NCBI GenBank assembly: GCA_036925085.1
Contig: JAUPFP010000008.1
Span: 1,147,501 to 1,211,500 of the forward strand
DNA length: 64,000 nucleotides
Source: Brachycybe producta
Lineage: Eukaryota; Arthropoda; Diplopoda; Playtdesmida; Andrognathidae
Reading direction: 5' to 3'
The number at the start of each line of letters is the position of its first letter. Position 1 is the stretch's first letter. Both the position numbers and the translations under genes were made by a program. Positions 35,001 to 44,780 of the stretch are shown here, piece by piece. A model generated the notes under the pieces. It was not told the origin of the DNA. It worked only from the letters and a program-made list of their open reading frames with translations, and did no database searches.

Positions 35001-35639
35001 GGTTACTTGTTGTATCATGAGTAATCGCTTTATCAAAATTGTTATTTTTTTTTCAGATGCGTTCATATTTCTTGGCTTATAAGGAATTTTTTAGGGAAAA
35101 TATGCCGAATCTTTTTGAACATTTCTGCTCGCAGAACCTAAGCCCAGATCTCTACTTAATAGATTGGTACAAACTTTGTAGCTTTTTTCGTAAATTGTTC
35201 AACTCAAGCAATACTTTGTTGTTGTTGTTGTTTAGGATATATACTCTGTACAGTAGGTCGTTACCACTAGATGTTGCCAGTCGTGTTTGGGACGTTTATT
35301 TTCGCGATGGCGACGAATTCCTTTTTAGAACTGCTCTAGGTTTGGCAGTTTTTTTTTTTTAAACCTTAATTTTGTCAAAAACTTTCGCATTCGGTTATTT
35401 ACTGTTTTCGTCGTCTTCTTCTTCTGGTAATTGATTTTTTTTAAACAGGAATTCTACGTCAATACGAGGATCTTCTCCTTTGCATGGATTTCATTCACGT
35501 TGCTCAGTTTTTAACGAAATTACCTGAAGACATGATGGCCGAACCTCTATTCAAATCTATCGAATCGATCCGCATGGTGTCGGAGAAACGAAACTTTGCT
35601 CAGGTACTCGCTACTCACACCGATTCGAAATTAACTTGA
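19418..35639 (+). CDS. TBC1D14: TBC1D12/TBC1D14 Rab GTPase-activating protein (11 coding exons)
   Basis: Exons 19418-20763, 30702-30900, 33054-33256, 33327-33409, 33480-33597, 33690-33883, 33983-34065, 34155-34355, 35057-35166, 35236-35339 and 35449-35639 join in frame: 943 aa. The long first exon encodes a low-complexity N-terminus (His/Pro, Ser, Asn and Gly runs). The [11 protein letters not shown] join, [15 protein letters not shown] and [11 protein letters not shown] then follow the vertebrate TBC1D12/14 order. A charged helix ([15 protein letters not shown]) precedes the TBC domain (about 660-930), which has the catalytic Arg finger IKLDVSR (R732) and Gln finger YVQ (Q768), then [17 protein letters not shown]1D14 controls recycling-endosome traffic and autophagy through Rab11-type compartments; function here is inferred. 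Intron 1 spans 9.9 kb and holds most of the foldback elements. TBC1D12 and TBC1D14 cannot be separated by eye. Confidence 0.95.
21230..21728. mobile_element. CGCCAAA-arm foldback element, copy 1 (8-bp TSD)
   Basis: 499 bp flanked by perfect GTTTCAAA duplications (21222-21229 and 21729-21736). Ends GGTGGCGCTGATCAAGCGCC and GGCGCTTATTCAGTCGCCCC are inverted repeats. The arms are tandem units alternating CGCCAAACTGAATAA and CGCCAAATGGAACAAA. The centre (about 21428-21545) has GTTAGG-type strings, TCTGACGTC and TATAAAAG. It has no coding capacity; the open frames across it merely translate the repeat. It lies in TBC1D intron 1. Confidence 0.85.
21897..22103. mobile_element. ACAGGCA MITE, type B, copy 1
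   Basis: Nearly palindromic: CAGGCAATTAGAAAACGGCA on the left mirrors GCCGTTTTCTAATTGTCTGT on the right. The interior has CCGCCC...TTTTATGACG, CAACTTCTAATTGGT and TCTGACGTCACATGC. Same family as 27083 and 30248. Confidence 0.75.
22481..22810. mobile_element. hAT-like MITE, diverged second copy
   Basis: Ends TAGGACTCGGATTTTTATGC and ATTTCGAGTCCTA, with internal AATGTTTCTCAATTTGTGG and TTGGCTCTCTTGGGCTACAA, match the 15638-15954 element. The flanks are ATGATGAT and TAATGATG, so the 8-bp duplication is blurred by an adjacent (ATG)n repeat. Confidence 0.7.
24643..25190. mobile_element. GATGAAC-arm foldback element (8-bp TSD), nested
   Basis: 548 bp flanked by perfect CAATTGGG duplications (24635-24642 and 25191-25198). 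Ends GGGTCAGGATAAAAAGATGA and TCATCTTTTTATCATGACCC are inverted repeats. The arms are tandem GGGGATGAACATGGTTT units on the left and their inverse on the right, with AGAATTAGACGAAC and TTCTATATGCATTCTGTGTC as mirrored inner blocks. The apex is GGTTAGGTTAGGTTA (24924-24938). Confidence 0.85.
25210..25467. mobile_element. GATGAAC-arm foldback element, second nested copy
   Basis: 258 bp flanked by TTGATCAG (25202-25209 and 25468-25475). Left GGATGAACATTTGGGG pairs with right CCCCAATG; AACCCGAAACTAAATGC and GCATTCTGTTTCAGGTT are mirrored. The right end carries extra bases (CTTCC), so the ends are not fully symmetric and the duplication call is a little less secure. Confidence 0.65.
25975..26042. 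repeat. (CT)34 microsatellite
   Basis: 68 bp of uninterrupted CT in TBC1D intron 1, one of several CT/GA tracts in the window (also near 19072, 23021, 52062, 52495 and 52968). Confidence 0.95.
26663..26822. repeat. Foldback MITE (CACATGTCTACCAC ends)
   Basis: The left block ACATGTCTACCACTTCTATG with TCGCGC is mirrored by GCGCGACATAAAAGTGGTAG and ACGTG on the right. Inside, TGTCAAAAATAC mirrors GTATTTTTGACA. It is about 160 bp, non-coding, with no resolved duplication. Confidence 0.65.
27083..27297. mobile_element. ACAGGCA MITE, type B, copy 2
   Basis: ACAGGCATTTAGAAATCGGG mirrors CCCGATTTTTAAATGCCTGT. The interior matches the 21897 and 30248 copies, including TCTGACGTCACATGC. Flanks AGCTTAAACAC and AGCTAAACAC suggest an imperfect duplication with one base lost. 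Confidence 0.75.
27826..28420. mobile_element. CGCCAAA-arm foldback element, copy 2 (8-bp TSD)
   Basis: 595 bp flanked by CCTCTTTT (27818-27825 and 28421-28428; one C is ambiguous at the right edge). It has the same ends, arms and centre as the 21230 element. The TTAGG-like block is longer here (27978-28047, mixed GGTTA and GGTTT units). The centre keeps TCTGACGTCTATAAAAGCTC. The two copies differ in arm repeat number, so the arms change length. Confidence 0.85.
29666..29976. mobile_element. PIF/Harbinger-like MITE (GGCTGGTTTACACGGG ends)
   Basis: GCCTGGTTTACACGGGTAGA at the left mirrors TCTACCCGTGTAAACCAGCC at the right, with many GTAGAGTA repeats inside. TAA on both sides would be a 3-bp duplication, typical of PIF/Harbinger. 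It is about 310 bp and non-coding. Confidence 0.6.
30055..30247. mobile_element. ACAGGCA MITE, type A, copy 1
   Basis: ACAGGCATCTGTAGATAGTT is mirrored by ACTGTCTACAGATGCC. The interior GGCTCCGCCCCTTTTATAAG mirrors CTCATAAAAGGGCGGAGCC. Same type as 43918-44110. Its right end abuts a type B copy and lacks the last three bases. Confidence 0.7.
30248..30453. mobile_element. ACAGGCA MITE, type B, copy 3
   Basis: ACAGGCAATTAGAAATTGGG mirrors CCCGTTTTCTAATTGTCTGT, and GTGACGTCAGACTACATAAC lies in the middle. It sits directly against the type A copy at 30055-30247. Confidence 0.75.
31150..31196. repeat. Perfect 21-bp hairpin with 5-base loop
   Basis: TAAGTTATCTTTTTCAAACC plus T, then CGTGT, then the exact reverse complement. 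It lies in TBC1D intron 2. No flanking element is visible. Confidence 0.9.
31950..32610. mobile_element. TAGAAACTAGAA-family foldback element, interrupted copy
   Basis: The right arm near 32505-32595 (ACTACCCTTCTAGTTTTTAA ... CAGATTAACCAGAGTTCAAG) mirrors the left arm (AGTTATTCTGAATTTCAGGG ... ACTAGAAAGGTAGCTGTGAA). The left arm is split by another inverted-repeat segment (32022-32330). It lies in TBC1D intron 2. Confidence 0.5.
32022..32330. repeat. Inverted-repeat element nested in a foldback element
   Basis: CTAATACCTAGTACACACAC at the left mirrors GTGTGTACAAGGTATTAG at the right. It lies inside the 31950-32610 element. No clear duplication. Confidence 0.5.
34423..34990. repeat. Repeat-derived TBC1D intron 8 sequence
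   Basis: Contains TTTTAGAAACTAGAATAATA, TTTTAGAAACTTGAATAGTA and ATTCTAGTTTCTAAAACAAT, the arm words of the TAGAAACTAGAA family. It also holds a GGTTAGAGGCTA...TAGCCTCTAACC inverted pair like that inside the hAT MITEs. The fragments are too scrambled to bound individual elements. Confidence 0.4.
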
Positions 35640-37493
35640 AAGTTTTACATTAGCAAAAGAGAGGGAGATGAGAAGAAAAACGAAATTAAGTGTGTCATTA
35701 AGAGAACGGTCTAGGCCTTTTCAAGGGTACAAAGTGGACATTGGACCCTCCTGGTAAGGTACTGACTACTGAAATTGCTTCTCGTGTGAGTAGTTTGATG
35801 ATAAATCTGTCTTTCTTGATACAAATTCGTTTCTCGACGCAACGTTGTCACGTACGAATCATTCCGAAGATTCTTGCAACGAAATACAATTATAACAAAA
35901 GAGTTCTGTCTTTTAGATTAGCTTCGTAATCAGTTGTCCATTCAGTTCCTTTTTTTTTAAACGACTCTTAAACGATTTGTTTTGAAGTCTTTATATCTAA
36001 CACTGGTCGACATTGACGCAAGCTTTTATGTGGGCTGTAAAACACTAAATACGTAAAAAGAACATTTCAAGTGCGCTATAATTATGCAGTTCGTTTGCAT
36101 GCCGTTAATGTTTGGACGATTTCCTGTCGTTGGATTCATTTTTGTGTATATCGTTATCTCTTCTCGATAGATACTACTGTTGTTTCGAAGGTTGGGGGGA
36201 AAAACTATAGCTTTTAGCCTCTCTCCCCCCTCTTTTGGTAATGCAAAAATGTAATACCTTGATCACACTTGCGTGTTTGTGTTCAAATTTAGTGTTGCTC
36301 CTGTTTATGAAATTTTATTAAAAGTTTATTGTTAAGAAGGAGACGGGTGGGCGGGCCTGTTGAAATGAAGGGAATGGGAGGGAGCAAGGGCGCGGTTTGT
36401 TGTTAACTGTATAGAATCGTAGCTAACCAAAAAAAAAGTCAAGTTAAAAGTAACGCGATTTCACCCCCTTTTTTAAACTCACTTTTATACATTTGCAGCA
36501 GCAGCAGCAGCATGCATGCACGTATGATTTATTATAATTTATATTCTACACATCTATTTAATAATAGTTAATATTCCCTTAATTATCAGAAAAACAATTC
36601 TGTAAACGAATGAATTTTTTTTAGATGAAATTCCCTGCTGACATTGAATTCCAATTGTGACTAACAATTATTTTGTTCTCGAAATCGGTTTTTTTTTGTA
36701 TATATGAACAGTACATATTATTGATAATATTGGAATCTCAGGTTTTCGTGTTTGGAGCCGTTTTTTTTTTTCAGTTTTAATATACCAACTAAAGAGATTT
36801 AAACGGATAGAAATTTGGAACGTCTGTTTTCTTGTCAAAATGTGGTACAAATTTTAAGAACAAAGTCGATCTCCTTTTCGAGAGATTCAAATCAGCAAAA
36901 ATTTAATACACAATAAAACAAAACTGAAGTACCACAATGAAATCTTTTTTCGTCATTGGTCATTTTTTTTTTACAAGTTAATAAATGTTCTGAATTTTTT
37001 TAACTGTTTAATTTTGCTAAATTGGTATTTCTAAGAAGATTCCTCTTTTTTCAAACTTTTTTGTAAATTATTTTTCATTGAATCATGTATAAAAAAATTC
37101 TTTAAAAGAAAAATTTAAAATCAATGTTGATTTTTTAAATTAATTCGTTTATAGAAAGACAAAAAATTAACGCGATTGTTTTTAACTGGTAATTATAAAT
37201 TGTGCTCAACTGTTTAAAAAGAATGCCTTCATTTTTCTATGTTGAAAAACAAAAATACAAAGAAATAGTAAAAAAAATCAAAGAGTTCCTCTACAAAACA
37301 ACTTTTATTTCTTTAAAAAAAAATTCTCTATTCTTAGAATTGTTAAAGTACTTTTTTAGCAAATATAAATCTCTAAACGATTCATTATAAAGCTCTTAAT
37401 TACATTCCACCAGGACTGCCTATTAGAAACCTGCGATAAAAGAGAAAACCAATTGAGTCTTACAATCATAGGATTTAGTAGTCATTTTAAAAG
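35640..37493. other. Convergent 3' region, TBC1D / MMS19
   Basis: Likely 3' UTRs of both genes. A plus-strand AATAAA lies at 36912 and a minus-strand AATAAA at 37304-37309 (about 185 bases past the MMS19 stop). A short (CAG)n run lies near 36498. No supported coding exon. Confidence 0.5.
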
Positions 37494-40400
37494 TTACCAG
37501 TTAGTTCTAGCCATAACAGCTGCTTTTCGAACAAGTCTTTTTGGATCATCTAACGTGGTCGTCAGTTTACGAATCACATCGTGTTTGTGTCGTACCGTCA
37601 GATGTGATGGAAGTTTGGTCATTAGGTAGATATTCTCGAGAGCGACGATGCGTACTTTCTGTAAAACGGATAACAATTTGAAAAGAGTAGCATTTTATTA
37701 CAAAGAATCAGATATACCATGGCTCCTTTGTAGGCAGAGAGATCTAGCAAACGTGCAATGAGTGTGTCCGCATAATTTATGATCAGATTATGATCGTAAT
37801 TTATCATGTCGGCCAAGGTAGTTAAAATGGTTACTAACACAGTTGGATTGTCACAAAGAAGTCCTTTTATTAGGATAGGAAGCAACTGCAAATTTAAAAT
37901 ATGGCAAAGCTTTTAGTACAGATTTTTATTGTTGAGGGAGAAAAAAAACGGCTTACAATTGGTAAGTCCATTGCAAAACTTTCTTTTGGTATTAATGGCA
38001 ATTGTAAAGCGAGTGCTTTCAAGTAACTATGTCGAATCCCTATTCGATGATAGTAAAATATATTATCAAGTTAGTCGCCAAATATAACAATGAAAGAAAG
38101 AACCTGAAGAGGTAGAATTCTCGAATCCTTGAATTAATTTCTGATTGGTAGAGACATAGAATCGTTGTTTGTAAAAAAGCCGAACATTAGCGTGACACAT
38201 TCCATTCGGAAAGTCGCTAGAGACGAATTGAAATCCATCTGCAGCGTGTTCGCAAACACTTTCGTCGTTAAGATATGCAAACATCTTTGATAAGAGAGAG
38301 AGAGAGGACTTTGTTAATTTGATTTCAATTATCGAGCTCTCATTAATTCTGCTTTTCAGAAGCAACAAGGTTTAGAAACTAGAAGGGTAGCTGAATCACT
38401 TAATAGTATTTTGATGTTGATATCTTTTAAAATAAGCTTTTTATGTTAGTTTGAAAATTGTCTGTTTTTAAAGTTTTGTAGTTAAAAATGAATTTGAAAT
38501 ATGTCAAGAATAAATTACTAATGATGCAGCTATACGTTTCTAGTTTCTAACACTTTCTTAATATTGTTCCTGGTAGGCAGAGTAATCATTAATCGGCGGT
38601 TTGACTATAAACAATCATAAATAAAAGAAACAATTACTTCATTAATGTAAGCTTCTAAAGCGGAGTGGCCTCTCATAGCTAAAGCTTTTGTTATCCAATG
38701 CAGTAAAGTGAGCACACGTTTTTTAATAGCAACGACGTCGATCAAATGTTTTTCGTCCCACTGCTCAGCATTTAAACTTGTGAGCAAATGCGTGACTAAA
38801 TGCTCTAAGTAATCCCCTTTGAAAATAATTATATTAATTAACAAATGTTCCTCAGCGGTATTATTTGAGTTATGTTTGTTTTAATAAGATATACAACCTT
38901 CGCTCATTTTGTTGACCAAACTGGCCGTACATCTTGATGCTAAGATTAAAACATAATCATCTCTAATCCCGTTTTCGTCCATGATTATGTCGAGGCATGT
39001 TGTAACGAGAGCATTCAGATAATCTTTAGTAATCTGTAATTCATTTTAATGTCTTATAATTAATACCGAGAACAACAACATTTCTAAACGATGAGCATCA
39101 TTAGATTCATTACTTTTGTGTCGTCGTTCGAAAGTAATTCTTTCTTAGCGTGACTCAAAATGCTTTCAACAAAAACTATAAGCTTCGGGTCATAAACCTG
39201 TTCGTAAAAATATAATTAGTGTTACTTATACTGCATATAAATTAATTACTACAAAACCTTAACGAGATCATCGTTTGGATCCAATTGCAGAAATATCTTC
39301 AAAGCAATCGAAATTAACTGAAAAGATTCACTAATAAAAGAAAACGAGTTTCGTTTTAAAGTTTTCGAGAATCTGTATCATTAAAACAGAAGAAATAAAT
39401 GACATACTCGGCATTTAAATGAGGAACCACAGTTTGAAGAATTTTCGTTATGTTTCGTATTAGACCACTTTCAATTGTATCGACCACTTTTGTCCAATTT
39501 GTATATGAAAACTGTAGTAAAGGGATCAAGACATCACTTTGCCAAAACGATGCTGTTTTCGTAACAATGTCCAACAGACATTCTGAAATGGCTGAAAGTT
39601 TTATCCGATCCAAACCTTAATGAAGGAACAAATAATTTTTCATTAATTTGCCTTCAAGCATAAAAAAGCACAAATTATTTGCAATTATTTCATACATTCC
39701 TTAGTGGACAAGACATTCAGTTCCAAAAGCAAACTTTTATTAACCGTATTCAGAGATTCCGATTCATCGGTCACGATCGCAGCTAAAAGTTTCAAGTGGT
39801 TCTTGTAAAGTGCTTCGTTTGTTACCGCGTCCACTAGTTATGAAAATGTTTTTAGAGTAACAGTGACACAAATTATACAAGTCAGCATTATGCATACTTG
39901 ATTTCACTGTGTCTATTAGATGTGGTAGCAGCGATTCATTTACGATGTTACGATATTTTGTCGCTATTTTCGAAATGGCTTCCAAACTGTCCTGTCTGAA
40001 TGTAAATTATTACTTTGTATACTTTTTAGTAACGAGAATTTCGTCTATTTGATGTGGGTTAAAATACCTGACGTTCTCGTTGCAAGTATGTAGAATAACA
40101 TTAACTATTTGTTGGATGGCAGTATCTATTTCACTTGCTTCTAATAGTGATGTGGTCAGTACGATGGTCAGCAAACCATTGACTGCCGCTTGTTTTAAAC
40201 TAATTTCAAGAGATGGTTCCTCCAAAATCATAACATATAAACTGAGAAGGGATTGTTTGTACTCTCCTAATGGACTGAAATCTGTTTTGAAGTGTACAAC
40301 ATTAACATTTATAGGTTAATAACAGCGTTTTATATAGGTTGAGACGTATCTTTAGTACCTTCGTGGGTAAGTAGGCGACATGTTTCTAGAAACCCATTCA

Positions 40401-43205
40401 ATATGTCGAGCATCGTGTTCCTGTATTGAGGCTATGAAATTGATTTTCTTTAAATTGTTTAAGATAAATTTTGAATGTACAGTGTGCCTTGTAACTTGTG
40501 ACGTCAAGAGGAGGTTGACCTAAAAGCCAAGTTTGTGTCGTTTTGCCCGATAAAAAGGTGTAATAGCAAAAGTTGTGAAGAAACCTTTTCTTTATCAGAC
40601 AAAATAATGCAAGCTTTAATTTTGGGCCAACCCTATGAGGTCAAAAGCTTCAAGTTACAGTATGGCAACTGTATTCAATAAAAAAAGAATGATGAGATTC
40701 CCTCTCCGCACCTCGATTCTATATGAGTACAGCTCTAGTAATAAAGGCAACAAAGTTGCAATAACCCTGTCGCATGCTGCATTAGATGCTATTGCCACTG
40801 CATGAAGAGTTTTGGCAGTTTGTACAGGTAATCTTGGTGTCGATTGACGAAGGTTCGCAATAGATTCTGAAATATAGCAAACAGATCATATATTATGAAG
40901 ATCATAGCGTTGCTTTGATTGAAAAGTAGCTCAAAAGCTATTAGAAATTTGAAGTTTTCTAGTGTTTTATATATTTAATTTTCAAAAAATCTTAATTCAT
41001 CATCATCATTTCCTGCACCTTATCCCGCAAGCAGCAGGGTCGGCCTTGCTGGTTCTAACTCTCCACTCGTTCCGATTTTGCACCAAGCCCCCAGTGACCC
41101 CACATGCCACCATATCCCGTTTTACTACCACGTCCCAGTTTGCTTGGGTCTTCCTCTACCCCGTTTTCAAAAAATTATTTGATATTCGTTAAGATTAAAA
41201 AAATCTTAACGAATATCAAATTTGATGGGAGATTCTAAGTTACTGTTATTTTTATACAAAAGGTGTGACTAAAGAGGGTACAACTGATCAATTACATGGG
41301 AATTTTATGAAATCCATGATAAAACTTGGGCTTGCCTAAACTTGTAAAATAATAAAATGCGTGGAAAATGCCGGAATTTCATCAAATCGTTGAAACTGGG
41401 GCTTTGATCTTAATGGGAATTTTATTCAGTAAGGTAAAGCCCAATTTTCTCGTCGATTTCATGAATTTAGTCACAATTTTCACGCTTTTTTACATACAAA
41501 GTAGAACATTTCGGTATTTGAAAATGTTATTTACCAGTTAGGATTTCATCAATGACTTTTTTGAAGTTATCGTTATCATCTTTCTAACAAAAGATTGACA
41601 AATGAAGTAAAAAGTGATTAACATGAAACATATTTAAGATAGCTTACTAAAATGACTGTGGCACTTGTTGATTTGATCAGTGCCGTTAGAGCACCGAGAG
41701 CTGCCATTTCCACTTTGCTACTCACTCGAGTAGAACAGATCTTTGATCAGAAAACGATTAAACGTTAAACACTTTCTGCGTTAAAAAAAGATCTCTTATA
41801 CCTATGTGCTTTTACCTCTCTTCGTATACTGCGCCACGCATCGGAATAGAAATTAAGAAGGTTATGAGACCCGTAGATGGAAGCACACTCGCTTAAAGTG
41901 AGCAGAGCTTCAATTTTCGATTCCTCCACATCGGAATCTATCTTTTCCAATATCATTGGCATGCAAAACTCTGCAAATTTGGGTGTCGAAGCCAAACATT
42001 TGCGTAAACCCGACACAAGATCCTCAACGGATGCAGCGTTCGGATCACCGGATTTCTACCCAAAATTGTAAATAACTATCAGATCTCTTTCTTAAATGTT
42101 TTACATGCTAATTGTTATACGAACTGGTTTGTAATCGATGGGGAAATAACATCCAGTGACTTCAAAAAGGTCTTCCACAAACAGATCTTTTATAAAAAGT
42201 GACAGTTAATCAGAATTCAGTCCTATGATTATACGGTCGTTTTTATTACAAACCTATTGGAAAGTTTTGTACTACTTTCGGTACGAGATCGAATACGATT
42301 ACGAGATTCTTCGGATCGTTTTCTCCGTCAATCGTCTGAATAAAACCAGGCACGAAATCCAATCCTATCGTTTTAAGGCCTTGTTTCAAGTGAGAAAAGT
42401 GTCATTTAGGTTGTTTTCTCTGTAGTGATATTACAAATTACCATCCAAATGGGAATTTAAGAGACTTTGAATCGTGAGAAACACATTAAAACGTTCCACC
42501 TGCTGCCGTGTTTGATTATTCGGACCAATCTCGCGAAATATGGACAAACTGATATCAGCGGCATCGTTCGATTGAAGGTTTTGTGCTCTACTCTAGAAAG
42601 TGAAACGTAAGTAAACGTCATTAGAATGAAACGTAAGAGTAATTTTATAAAAAAAAAATGATCAAACCAAAGCTACGAGTCCATTTAAGACGTGTTTAAC
42701 GACCAAATCATGATCTTGAAGACGATCTCGAAAAAAGATCGAAAGCGAATTAGCTAAAACAATACACAATACAAAATTAGAAATATGACTTTTGATGATA
42801 ACAGCTGATTTTGAAACCTTCTTTTGCTGTTAAATAATCTGTAGGAAGTTTGTGTAGAATATCAGAAAGTAATTGACAGCCTTTTGATCTGATTTCTTCG
42901 TTGTTATCCGTCAGATACTTTCTAAAATGATAAGAAATGTTCAAATCAGAAATTGTCATTTTTTTAATTAAACGTGTAAAATGAGAATGACTCAAGAAAG
43001 ATGACGAATTCGTGTAACTTCAGTTGACCGTCAAGAATACCTATGTTAAAAGACAAATGATCGTGTTTATATTAATTACACATTGTTAAACTATATTTGT
43101 AAATACGTCCTCCTTGCCTTTGATTATTCGTATAATATGAACTGGATAGTTATTATCCTTTTGTAAACATTCGTCTATTACAAGTGGCCATGTGGGTGCC
43201 GCCAT
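37494..43205 (-). CDS. MMS19: MMS19, cytosolic iron-sulfur assembly targeting factor (24 coding exons)
   Basis: Exons (5'-3'): 43205-43118, 43040-42974, 42921-42818, 42753-42668, 42592-42442, 42379-42254, 42186-42125, 42055-41816, 41740-41648, 41583-41535, 40866-40712, 40431-40359, 40281-40068, 39995-39898, 39833-39696, 39615-39408, 39330-39258, 39197-39114, 39033-38898, 38816-38638, 38284-38104, 38039-37957, 37885-37718, 37658-37494. Sum 3021 nt, 1006 aa (human about 1030). HEAT-repeat scaffold throughout. Anchors: GFIQTIDGENDPKNL, CYFPIDY, LASTPKFAEF...EKIDSDVE, SIRREV, ADGFQFVSSD...VRLFYKQRF and the C-terminal DDPKRLVRKAAVMAR. MMS19 hands Fe-S clusters to DNA polymerases and helicases such as XPD. 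Intron 1 appears to use a GC donor (AAAG|GCAAGG), the only join that keeps the frame. Most introns are 50-80 bp; two carry repeats. Confidence 0.96.
38345..38590. mobile_element. TAGAAACTAGAA-family foldback element in MMS19 intron 20
   Basis: TTCTGCTTTTCAGAAGCAAC then TTTAGAAACTAGAAGGGTAG on the left mirrors TACGTTTCTAGTTTCTAACA then TTGTTCCTGGTAGGCAGAGT on the right. It is about 245 bp, a compact copy of the family. Confidence 0.65.
40990..41165. repeat. GC-richer interspersed block in MMS19 intron 10
   Basis: A 170-bp block (TTATCCCGCAAGCAGCAGGG ... CCACCATATCCCG) stands out by base composition from the AT-rich intron. It resembles fragments of dispersed repeats in other invertebrates, from memory only. 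No coding claim is made. Confidence 0.3.
41177..41221. repeat. Perfect 20-bp hairpin with 5-base loop
   Basis: ATTTGATATTCGTTAAGATT, then AAAAA, then its exact reverse complement. It lies just downstream of the GC-richer block in MMS19 intron 10. Confidence 0.9.
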
Positions 43206-43645
43206 CTTGTCTATACCATGTGACGTTTCATCAATTAACCGATGACTGTTATACATAACCGATTAAGTATACAAATTTTATTTGAATACGGAGACGAATA
43301 GGGGACATTATTTGGAAATCCGTTCAAATTTTTATTCGTTCGAAGTTTATCGACACCAAGTCTCATACGTCTCCGAAATTGTACAAATAAAAAGTTAAAC
43401 TGCTTGCCATAGAACGTCCTCCATTTCTTTAAAAAAAATTACGCTGGTTGTACGTGTGAATTCAATGTTATTCACTTCGCATATGGTCTGATGAAAAATT
43501 TAGATTTTTGTTATTTTGTCTGATAAAATACGGAGTAATAACAAACAAATTCTAAAATCTCTTTGTTTAAACTGTCCTGAACGTTTGTTGTAATTCCTTT
43601 TTTTTATCTGACTAATTGACAATCCGAAATTTTACGGTAACCCCT

Positions 43646-43705
43646 CTGACGTGACAAATTGATTTTACGATGAATACTCATCGTAAAATCAATTTGTCAC
43701 GTCAG
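43646..43705. repeat. Perfect 28-bp hairpin with 4-base loop
   Basis: CTGACGTGACAAATTGATTT then TACGATGA, loop ATAC, then the exact reverse complement. It lies about 440 bp upstream of the MMS19 start codon. A perfect match of this length with a four-base loop implies a recent origin or active maintenance. Confidence 0.92.
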
Positions 43706-43917
43706 GAACAGTGAATTGAAAAAGAGCTGACCGGTCTTCCATACTCAGGTCTTTTGTTTTGTATGTATTGAACAGTAGATGGCGGCACCAATCGGTATTT
43801 GTACATAGGGATGAAACCAAGGCGGATAGAAAAGGGGAAGACAATATCACGTGACTTTAGTGAAGCGAAAAATTTGGATAGTATGAAAATAGACGCCATC
43901 TTGCTCAGACCCAGTAC

Positions 43918-44110
43918 ACAGGCATCTGTTGACAGGTTCAGAATTTCGTTGGCGCCGCCCTTTTAAGGGCGTCATCAATTTCTAATTGGTTTGTTACTGG
44001 GTGTGATGTCACATGCCCCGCCCTTTTTATTTCTAATTGGTTGAGTTTTAGTCCGACGCTCATAAAAGGGCGGAGCCAAAGAAATTCTGAAGCTGTCTAC
44101 AGATGCCTGT
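43918..44110. mobile_element. ACAGGCA MITE, type A, copy 2 (8-bp TSD)
   Basis: 193 bp flanked by perfect CCCAGTAC duplications (43910-43917 and 44111-44118). Ends ACAGGCATCTGTTGACAG and CTGTCTACAGATGCCTGT. This copy fixes the element borders as ACAGGC...GCCTGT and the duplication as 8 bp, consistent with the hAT or P superfamilies. Confidence 0.88.
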
Positions 44111-44124
44111 CCCAGTACTAGGAC

Positions 44125-44180
44125 ACAGGCATCTAAAGACAGGGAGATACAGTCGTTTGCACCGCCCTTTTATGAACGCC
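44125..44180. repeat. ACAGGCA MITE, left-end fragment
   Basis: ACAGGCATCTAAAGACAGG continues to CACCGCCCTTTTATGAACG and then stops matching. It is a truncated copy lying 14 bp from the 43918 element. Confidence 0.6.
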
Positions 44181-44451
44181 CATGGTAGAGAGAACCCAAC
44201 ACTAACCCACTAACCTATCCTAACACCATGGACTCTATGTGATAGTTGATTGTAGTCTTCGGACATTTTAAACATTAATTAAAAGTTCTATGTTAAAAAT
44301 CCTATACCTAAAAAAAAAGTTTTTGCTTTTTGGCAAAATGTTTTTAATGGAAACGGTGGCTCCATCTACTTTGGCTGAATTTTTTTAATTTTCTTTTAGA
44401 AAACATTCAAGGTTGAGAAGGTTCCTAAGTATAATTTTTTAGACATGCAGT

Positions 44452-44720
44452 TGCAGTTGTCTGGTTAGCTGTGGGGTTAACATCACTGCCTTCTGAACTT
44501 GTGTTTGTGGGTTCGAGCCTCATAGGTGTCTCACAGTTTTTATTGCTTAATGTTTAATTTGTGTGTACATTTGGCAGGGTAGCCTAGGTGGTTAAACCTT
44601 TTGTGCCTGAATCAATGTTGTGGTCTGTGTAGCAAGTTAAAATCTCACTTGGGCTCTTTGCCATTGTGCTTTTTCCCACAGTTGGAAGTGTTGGAAAAAT
44701 GACAACAGGAGAAGATGGGT
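44452..44720 (+). mobile_element. tRNA-derived SINE-like element
   Basis: A pol III promoter pattern: A-box-like TAGCTGTGGGG at 44466 and B box GGTTCGAGCC at 44510, about 44 bases apart as in a tRNA head. About 70 bases further on, a second A-box-like TAGCCTAGGTGG (44580) follows without a clear B box. The 3' end is not defined, and no poly(A) tail or duplication could be fixed. Confidence 0.5.
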
Positions 44721-44780
44721 TGTGGTTGGTGGAGGCTAGTGGGTTTGGAGCTTTTCTATTCTTTTCTCAGGCGAGCATCA

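Noticed and set aside
40962-41192. 76-codon open frame in MMS19 intron 10
   Set aside because: It lies across a repeat block and a hairpin, with no coding signal.
43702-43899. 65-codon open frame upstream of MMS19
   Set aside because: No domain, no splice support, and partly overlaps a hairpin arm.
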